From F1-60-MAGs149 sp032119475 (lineage in GTDB: Bacteria; Actinomycetota; Thermoleophilia; Gaiellales; F1-60-MAGs149): a stretch of DNA of 5,486 nt. Within the stretch, counting starts at the first letter, position 1. Every line of letters begins with the position of its first letter. A program made the position numbers and the translations under genes. This document shows positions 1 through 3,593 of this stretch, one piece after another. The stretch covers positions 1 to 5,486 of the forward strand of contig JAUMCA010000151.1 of the NCBI GenBank assembly GCA_032119475.1. Reading direction: 5' to 3'. A model generated the notes under the pieces. That model was not told where the DNA came from and searched no databases. It worked only from the letters and a program-made list of their open reading frames with translations.

Positions 1-121
1 CGCCCTCGCGCTCGGCGCTGCGCACCCCGCGCGCCCAGCGGTAGGCGATGCGGTCGGGCGCGACGCCGCGACCAGGGGCACGCGCCACGGGATCACCGCC
101 CCCGCGGGCCTCCCCGCCCAT
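1..121 (-). CDS. N-terminal fragment of an unidentified gene downstream of the YcaO gene
   Basis: An open frame starts with ATG at 121-119 and runs off the window after 40 codons. Its ATG shares one base with the TGA stop of the cyclodehydratase gene (TGATG), the classic arrangement for translational coupling, and a GGAG element lies 10 bases upstream at 132-135 inside the end of the YcaO gene. The visible peptide opens with a Gly/Arg-rich low-complexity stretch and then reads PDRIAYRWARGVRSAEREG. I do not recognise the family from so short a piece. A later GTG at codon 12 is an alternative start that would remove most of the Gly-rich part. By position it is expected to belong to the same biosynthetic operon, where a flavin-dependent azoline dehydrogenase, a second tailoring enzyme or an exporter would be typical, but nothing visible decides between these. 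Confidence 0.6.
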   Translation of the reverse strand, partial: MGGEARGGGDPVARAPGRGVAPDRIAYRWARGVRSAEREG

Positions 122-2292
122 CAGATGAACACTCCGATCGGGTTGAGGTCCTCCTCGGCCCGTAGCTGCGGCAGCCAGCCCAGCTCGACGGGGACGTCGT
201 AGAGGCGCCCCGGGCCGAGCCGCGCCCAGAAGTGGCGCAGGCCCGGGACGACGACCTTCGCGACGGGCAGGCCGATGTCGGGGCGGGTCTGGTCGAGGAC
301 CAGGAACTCGAGGCCCCGGTCCTCGACGATGCCCCGGGCGATGCGCACGTCCTCGCCGCTGTCGTCCGTGGAGCGGTCCACCCAGTCGCCCAGCCGGGTC
401 GCCGGGCCGTCGGACGGCTCGAGGTGGGACTCGCGCTCCAGGGTGGCCGTCCGCCACCACTGCAGCGCCTCCGGGTCGTCGTACGCGTAGCGGCCGTCGC
501 GGTCGACGTTGACGACCGCCGGCAGGAACTGGTTCAACTCGGTCAGGGCGCGGACCGTGGCGATCCGCGGGTCGAAGTGGGCGCCGAAGGCGAAGAGGAT
601 GTCCTCCGGGGAGCGGTCGATGCGCCGGCTGATCGCCGCGACGACGGGGATGCCGAGATCGCTCGTGAGGTCGAGGGCCCAGACCTCGCGTTCGAGCGAC
701 GCGTAGTGGTCGAGCAGCCGGCCGATGTAGGGATCCTCGAACGAGGCGAGGTCCACGGCCGGGCGCCGCACGCGGTTGTACCACCAGAGGGCGACGGCGT
801 CGCGCTCGACCAGCTCGAAGAAGCCCTGGGCGATCGCCTCCTCGAGCGTGTTCCCGGCGGCGTTCCCGTTCGAGTCCCCCCAGGCGAAGAACTGCTCTTC
901 GGGGAACGGGTAGCCGAAGTAGAGCATCTGCGTCGGCAGCCACTTGTGCGCGTCGTCGGTGAGCGACCAGAGGGGCGACCAGTCGAGCTCGAAGTCCGGG
1001 TCGTACGGACGGGGCACGATGTTGAAGCCGCCGACCCGCTCGGCGTCCGGCCGGCGCTCGGCGTACTGCCGCTCGCTCCAGTGGACGACCGTGCGGGGGT
1101 CGATCGCGTGGTCCCCGAGATCGGCGAGGGTGCCGCGGCGCCGGGGCTCCGTGCCCGTGTAGTTGCCCGAGAAGCGCTCCAGCGCCTCGCACAGCCCGCT
1201 CGCCCGTGCCTGCTCGGGGCTCATGCCCTTCCCGGCGCTCGACTGGCGGAGGCCCGACTTCAACCCGGCGAGGTTCCCGCGCCGCATGGCGAGGTTGTGG
1301 CCCGCGAAGACGACGTTGACGAGCGGCGAGTCGCCCGCGGACACCGACTCCAGGGCTGTCACAGCGCCCGTGATCGGGCTGACATGGTGCTCGTAGCGGG
1401 CGATCGTCGCGGCGGGGTTCGCGGCGCGATGGCCGCCGTCGGCGCGGAAGGCCTTCGGCGACGCCCCGAGGACGACGGCCTGCGGCACACGATCGGAGCC
1501 GTGCGAGCCGTCGCCGCACGCGGGGCACTGCGGGCGGCGCACGAGGTGATGGCGCGTCAGGGAGCCGTCCGCGCGCGCGTACGTGCGGAGGTCGGTCCCG
1601 AAGGCCGCCGACGCCGGAGTCGCGCGCAGCCAGTCGACGACGATGCCCGCGGCCAGGGCCATCGCCGCCGGGTCCGGCGCGAACGGCGGGTGCACCAGGT
1701 GCCCGACGCGACTGCCGAGGTACGACTCCACCGGCCGCGCCTGACGCAGCCGATCCGCCAGGCACTCCCAGCACGCCGTCTCGTCTGGCACGAGATACGG
1801 GCCCACCCAGACGACCTGCCCGCCGGGACGGGTCAGGAGCCAGGGGCGGCCGAACTCCAGCCGGCGCGCGTTCAGGGCGGGGAGCGCCGCGTTGAGGTAG
1901 TCGTCGACGAGCACGACCGCGACGTCGTGCTCGGCCTCCGCATCGACCACGGCATGCCCCGCCTCCGCCAGGGCCGTGCGCATCGCCGTCGGGTCGATGC
2001 CGGCGAGGGCGATCAGGCCGACGACGGGGAGCGCGGGCGGCGCCTCGCCGCGCTCGCGGAGGTAGCCGAGGTGCTCCCAGCGCGCGAGCAGCAGGTAGAG
2101 GTCGTGCGTCGGCATCGCGCCCGCGTCGACGAGGTCGCCCACCGACGGCGCGCCCTCGTGGATCGTCCGCGCGACGGCGATCGGCCCCGGCCCCTTGACC
2201 ACGATGTGGCCTTGCTCGGAGACGAGGTACGCCGCGTCGCCCTCCACGAACACGGGCGCGTAGTCGGGCCGGAACTCCGGGTTGTCGATCAC
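121..2292 (-). CDS. Fused E1-like/YcaO cyclodehydratase (TOMM, SagC-SagD type fusion)
   Basis: Predicted ATP-dependent azoline-forming cyclodehydratase that binds a RiPP precursor leader and cyclises core Ser/Thr/Cys side chains onto the backbone; cytoplasmic. Residues about 1-85 look like the winged-helix leader-recognition element, and about 88-262 form the ThiF/E1-like C domain with two zinc-type cysteine pairs, C174/C177 (ACWECL) and C256/C259 (CPACG). About 298-723 form the YcaO domain. Its ATP/Mg-binding signatures are SAGKG at 352-356 followed by CEALER at 368-373 (E369, E372), SNGNAAGNTLEEAI at 474-487, and FFELVERD at 491-498. The 723-residue length fits fused enzymes of this class. 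The GTG start is firm because an in-frame TGA lies three codons upstream (2299-2301) and the next Met is residue 60; a GAGG sits 10 bases upstream of it. The C-terminus reads LNPIGVFI, which lacks the PxPxP tail common in azoline-forming YcaO proteins. The gene follows the precursor at 2503-2820 after a 210-base gap containing a strong hairpin, and overlaps the next gene by one base. Confidence 0.93.
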   Translation of the reverse strand: MIDNPEFRPDYAPVFVEGDAAYLVSEQGHIVVKGPGPIAVARTIHEGAPSVGDLVDAGAMPTHDLYLLLARWEHLGYLRERGEAPPALPVVGLIALAGIDPTAMRTALAEAGHAVVDAEAEHDVAVVLVDDYLNAALPALNARRLEFGRPWLLTRPGGQVVWVGPYLVPDETACWECLADRLRQARPVESYLGSRVGHLVHPPFAPDPAAMALAAGIVVDWLRATPASAAFGTDLRTYARADGSLTRHHLVRRPQCPACGDGSHGSDRVPQAVVLGASPKAFRADGGHRAANPAATIARYEHHVSPITGAVTALESVSAGDSPLVNVVFAGHNLAMRRGNLAGLKSGLRQSSAGKGMSPEQARASGLCEALERFSGNYTGTEPRRRGTLADLGDHAIDPRTVVHWSERQYAERRPDAERVGGFNIVPRPYDPDFELDWSPLWSLTDDAHKWLPTQMLYFGYPFPEEQFFAWGDSNGNAAGNTLEEAIAQGFFELVERDAVALWWYNRVRRPAVDLASFEDPYIGRLLDHYASLEREVWALDLTSDLGIPVVAAISRRIDRSPEDILFAFGAHFDPRIATVRALTELNQFLPAVVNVDRDGRYAYDDPEALQWWRTATLERESHLEPSDGPATRLGDWVDRSTDDSGEDVRIARGIVEDRGLEFLVLDQTRPDIGLPVAKVVVPGLRHFWARLGPGRLYDVPVELGWLPQLRAEEDLNPIGVFI

Positions 2293-2425
2293 GCCTCGTC
2301 AGCCTCGAGACGAGGTCCGCGGCGCCCGCGCGATCCCACGGCGGCGCGCCGCGACTCCGGGACGCGGATCAACGGCTCGCCGCTCCGGCGCCTCCGGGCA
2401 GGGCGACACCCCGGCTGGCGCGAGA

Positions 2426-2458
2426 CGACGCGGGGACGACTCCGTCGTCCCCGCGTCG
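2426..2458 (-). terminator. Perfect 15-bp hairpin between precursor and YcaO gene (partial terminator or mRNA stabiliser)
   Basis: The arms CGACGCGGGGACGAC (2426-2440) and GTCGTCCCCGCGTCG (2444-2458) are exact reverse complements around a 3-base loop. In the direction of transcription it begins 44 bases after the precursor stop codon and ends 133 bases before the YcaO start. No T-run follows, so it is not a textbook intrinsic terminator. In RiPP operons a hairpin between precursor and enzyme genes often lowers read-through or protects the 3' end of the precursor message, giving much peptide and little enzyme. That role is inferred here. The rest of the 2293-2502 gap shows no recognisable promoter and no further gene. 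Confidence 0.6.
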
Positions 2459-2502
2459 CCCCACCCCGGTCGCGCGTCTCCGCGAAGGTAGTCAGCGGCC
2501 CA

Positions 2503-2820
2503 TCAGCCGGCGGAGCCGGCGGTGCCGATCGTGCCGAAGGTCGTGAGGAACGTGCCCGCGGTGCTCGCGGTGCCCGCGGAGGATCCGCCGCTCGCCGCGG
2601 CCAGGAGCTCATCCGTCATGGCCTCGGGGTCGGGGAGGACGAGGTAGTTCTTCGAGGACGAGTTCTCGACCACCTGGATGTTCATGCCCTCGGGCACCTC
2701 GACGCCCGCCTCACGCAGCACCGACGCGGCGTCGGCCATGAGGGCCGCCTTGAAGTCGGCGTCGGTCAGCGCGCGCCCATAGACGTCGGCCAGGGCACGT
2801 CCGGACTGCTCATCGATCAC
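2503..2820 (-). CDS. RiPP precursor peptide, NHLP-type leader, cysteine-free Ser/Thr/Gly core (105 aa)
   Basis: Small precursor with a nitrile-hydratase-alpha-like leader and a short C-terminal core. Leader residues 1-79 contain the conserved stretch from RALTDADFKAAL through ADAASVLREAGVEVPEG to NYLVLPD (about 16-64), the hallmark of the NHLP class, and end at AAASGG with the predicted Gly-Gly cleavage site at 78/79. The 26-residue core starts SSAGTASTAGTF and ends TFGTIGTAGSAG. It holds 11 Ser/Thr, 6 Gly and 5 Ala, with no Cys, no charged residue and only Phe, Leu and Ile as bulky residues. The GTG start at 2820 is chosen because AGAAGGAG lies 6 bases upstream and the sister gene starts at the same place. 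A longer reading from a TTG at 2919 would translate the conserved 5' region and is rejected. The substrate role for the YcaO enzyme downstream is inferred from synteny and leader class. Confidence 0.92.
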   Translation of the reverse strand: MIDEQSGRALADVYGRALTDADFKAALMADAASVLREAGVEVPEGMNIQVVENSSSKNYLVLPDPEAMTDELLAAASGGSSAGTASTAGTFLTTFGTIGTAGSAG

Positions 2821-2826
2821 GGTCTT

Positions 2827-2834
2827 CTCCTTCT
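2827..2834 (-). promoter_or_regulatory. Ribosome binding site AGAAGGAG of precursor copy 1
   Basis: A strong Shine-Dalgarno sequence, AGAAGGAG, is followed by six bases (AAGACC) and a GTG. It fixes the precursor start at 2820 rather than at the upstream TTG. The same sequence and spacing recur before the sister gene, so both peptides should be translated efficiently. Confidence 0.85.
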
Positions 2835-2857
2835 GGATGGGTTGGTGCGTCGACCGA

Positions 2858-2872
2858 TGCGGGAGGCCCGCA
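2858..2872 (-). promoter_or_regulatory. Small 5'-UTR hairpin, copy 1
   Basis: TGCGGG and CCCGCA form a 6-bp stem around a 3-base loop in the predicted 5' untranslated region, about 24 bases upstream of the Shine-Dalgarno sequence. In the other copy the matching element (3450-3464) has changed in the loop and in the loop-closing pair, which becomes G-U on the RNA, so pairing is kept. A regulatory role is possible but not shown. Confidence 0.35.
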
Positions 2873-2921
2873 CGAACTTCTCGGGCGACGTACCGATCCG
2901 CCGTGGGCGAGATCGACAACC

Positions 2922-2950
2922 ACGCTATGGGCCATCTCGACGGCTGACAA
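2922..2950 (-). promoter_or_regulatory. Sigma70-like promoter of precursor copy 1
   Basis: On the minus strand TTGTCA (2945-2950) is followed by a 17-base spacer and TAGCGT (2922-2927). The -35 box matches TTGACA at five of six positions, the -10 box matches TATAAT at three, and the spacing is optimal. Transcription would start near 2915, giving a 5' untranslated region of about 95 bases. Exact conservation of both boxes and of the spacing in the sister copy supports the call. Confidence 0.6.
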
Positions 2951-2951
2951 G

Positions 2952-2963
2952 GGGGCTAGCCCC
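2952..2963. promoter_or_regulatory. 12-bp palindrome GGGGCTAGCCCC beside the -35 box, copy 1
   Basis: GGGGCTAGCCCC is a perfect palindrome lying one base upstream of the TTGTCA box. The same palindrome stands at the same distance from the promoter of the second precursor. The position suits an activator or repressor site; no matching regulator gene is in the window, so the role is inferred. Confidence 0.45.
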
Positions 2964-3115
2964 GCCACGTCGGAGCAGGTCAGTCGGCCCACGATCCCGC
3001 TCGACCACACGCATGGAGGTCGCGCGGACGGGGGCACCGCCGGCGGCCGGAAGCGAACGCCGCACCGGCGCTCCCCGGTCGCGCGTCACCGCTCAGACGG
3101 TCGGCTGTCCTCGAT

Positions 3116-3412
3116 CTAGTGCGTGCCGATGGTGCTGGCGGTGAGGGGCAAGGTGCCGAACGAGCTCACCGTCGATCCCCCGCTCGCCGCCGACAGGATC
3201 TCATCCGAGACGGCCTCGGGATCGGGGAGGACGAGGTAGTTCGTCGAGGGCGAGTTCTCGACCACCACGATGCTCGTGCCCTCGGGCACCTCGACGCCCG
3301 CCTCGCGCAACACCGACGCGGGGTCGGCGATGAGCGCCGCCTTGAAGTCGGCGTCGGTCAGCGCGCGCGCGTGGATGTCGGCCATGGCACGTCCAAACTG
3401 CTCTTCGTTCAC
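3116..3412 (-). CDS. RiPP precursor peptide, NHLP-type leader, cysteine-free Ser/Thr core (98 aa)
   Basis: Sister of the precursor at 2503-2820 and the first of the two to be transcribed. The 79-residue leader is identical at 61 positions, including ALTDADFKAAL, SVLREAGVEVPEG, NYLVLPDPEA and the terminal AASGG, and again ends at a Gly-Gly at 78/79. The core is only 19 residues, STVSSFGTLPLTASTIGTH, with nine Ser/Thr, no Cys, one Pro and a C-terminal His. It shares the short words FGT, TAST and TIGT with the other core but is not alignable along its length. The GTG start at 3412 has AGAAGGAG six bases upstream. The stop is TAG at 3116-3118. A 151-base gap, including the second promoter, follows before the repeated 5' region of the other precursor ends. 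As a likely second substrate of the same YcaO enzyme it may give a two-component or variant product. Confidence 0.92.
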   Translation of the reverse strand: MNEEQFGRAMADIHARALTDADFKAALIADPASVLREAGVEVPEGTSIVVVENSPSTNYLVLPDPEAVSDEILSAASGGSTVSSFGTLPLTASTIGTH

Positions 3413-3418
3413 GGTCTT

Positions 3419-3426
3419 CTCCTTCT
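3419..3426 (-). promoter_or_regulatory. Ribosome binding site AGAAGGAG of precursor copy 2
   Basis: AGAAGGAG stands six bases upstream of the GTG start, identical to the site before the other precursor. It supports the choice of 3412 as start. Confidence 0.85.
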
Positions 3427-3449
3427 GGATGGGTTGGTGCGTCGACCGA

Positions 3450-3464
3450 TGCGGAAGACCCGCA
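3450..3464 (-). promoter_or_regulatory. Small 5'-UTR hairpin, copy 2
   Basis: On the transcript TGCGGG and TCCGCA pair around a TCT loop, with the loop-closing pair being G-U. This is the counterpart of 2858-2872. The segment GGTCTTC across the loop is also an exact complement of GAAGACC just before the GTG start, so an alternative pairing over the start region is possible in this copy only. Confidence 0.3.
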
Positions 3465-3513
3465 CGAACTCCTCGGGCGACGTACCGATCCGCCGTGGGC
3501 GAGATCGACGGCC

Positions 3514-3542
3514 ACGCTATGGGCCATCTCGACGGCTGACAA
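3514..3542 (-). promoter_or_regulatory. Sigma70-like promoter of precursor copy 2
   Basis: TTGTCA (3537-3542), a 17-base spacer and TAGCGT (3514-3519) repeat the promoter of the other precursor exactly. The only nearby change is two bases just downstream of the -10 box (about 3511-3512). It lies in the gap after the channel gene, so the precursor can be expressed independently of that gene. Confidence 0.6.
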
Positions 3543-3543
3543 G

Positions 3544-3555
3544 GGGGCTAGCCCC
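3544..3555. promoter_or_regulatory. 12-bp palindrome GGGGCTAGCCCC beside the -35 box, copy 2
   Basis: Same perfect palindrome and same one-base distance to the -35 box as at 2952-2963. It could bind a dimeric regulator that controls both precursor promoters together. Confidence 0.45.
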
Positions 3556-3565
3556 GCTGCGACGG

Positions 3566-3583
3566 GGGCCGGTCGGCCGGCCC
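3566..3583 (-). terminator. GC hairpin after the channel gene
   Basis: GGGCCGG (3566-3572) and CCGGCCC (3577-3583) form a 7-bp all-GC stem with a 4-base loop that starts 10 bases after the channel stop codon. No T-run follows, which is common for terminators in GC-rich actinobacteria. It would separate channel transcription from the precursor promoter. The equivalent place in the other repeat copy does not keep this stem, which fits a role tied to the channel gene. Confidence 0.45.
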
Positions 3584-3593
3584 ACGACCGCGC

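Larger units (their letters stand above)
2464..2994 (-). repeat. Tandem duplication, copy 1 (precursor unit next to the YcaO gene)
   Basis: This segment holds promoter, 5' leader, precursor gene and a short 3' block, and matches 3073-3587. By hand alignment without gaps, the 5' noncoding part 2818-2965 differs from 3410-3557 at only 5 of 148 positions. The leader-coding part (2581-2820 against 3173-3412) differs at about 29 of 240. The core-coding parts cannot be aligned reliably. After the stop codon, 2464-2483 again matches 3073-3092 at 19 of 20 positions. Beyond the palindrome the similarity fades and resumes at CGGCCCACGA (2985-2994 and 3578-3587) with a 1-base shift. The outer limits are therefore approximate. 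Confidence 0.85.
3073..3587 (-). repeat. Tandem duplication, copy 2 (precursor unit next to the channel gene)
   Basis: This is the partner of 2464-2994. It carries the same palindrome, promoter, 5' region, leader-coding part and 20-base 3' block (3073-3092, one mismatch), but a different and shorter core. The detectable similarity stops at 3587, seven bases from the end of the ion channel gene at 3594, so the duplication seems not to have included that gene. The direct orientation and offset of 592 to 609 bases indicate a tandem duplication. Confidence 0.85.

Noticed and set aside
2341..2352. The palindrome GCGGCGCGCCGC upstream of the YcaO gene as an operator
   Set aside because: It consists only of G and C, occurs once, and is not placed next to any promoter-like element, so chance is the better explanation.
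2289..2612. A 107-codon minus-strand frame bridging the precursor and the YcaO gene
   Set aside because: It lies in another frame of the precursor and then in the hairpin-bearing gap, is Arg/Pro/Ala-rich, and has no counterpart in the second repeat unit.
2821..2919. N-terminal extension of the 105-residue precursor from a TTG at 2919
   Set aside because: The extension would translate the repeated 5' UTR, including the Shine-Dalgarno sequence. The sister gene and the ideal spacing of AGAAGGAG both favour the GTG at 2820.
3064..3079. A 5-bp hairpin (ACCGG and CCGGT with a 6-base loop) after the first precursor, as terminator
   Set aside because: The stem is short, there is no T-run, and such stems are frequent by chance in sequence this rich in G and C. 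It also overlaps the 20-base block conserved after both stops, which may have another reason.
232..3144. A 970-codon open frame on the plus strand
   Set aside because: It runs antisense through the YcaO gene, one precursor and two intergenic regions, and its translation is a low-information Arg/Val/Gly-rich sequence without domains. This is the usual result of GC-rich codon bias on the opposite strand.
2464..3587. The repeated segments as an insertion sequence or CRISPR array
   Set aside because: There are only two copies, they contain intact precursor genes, and no transposase, terminal inverted repeats or short regular spacers are present. A tandem gene duplication explains them.
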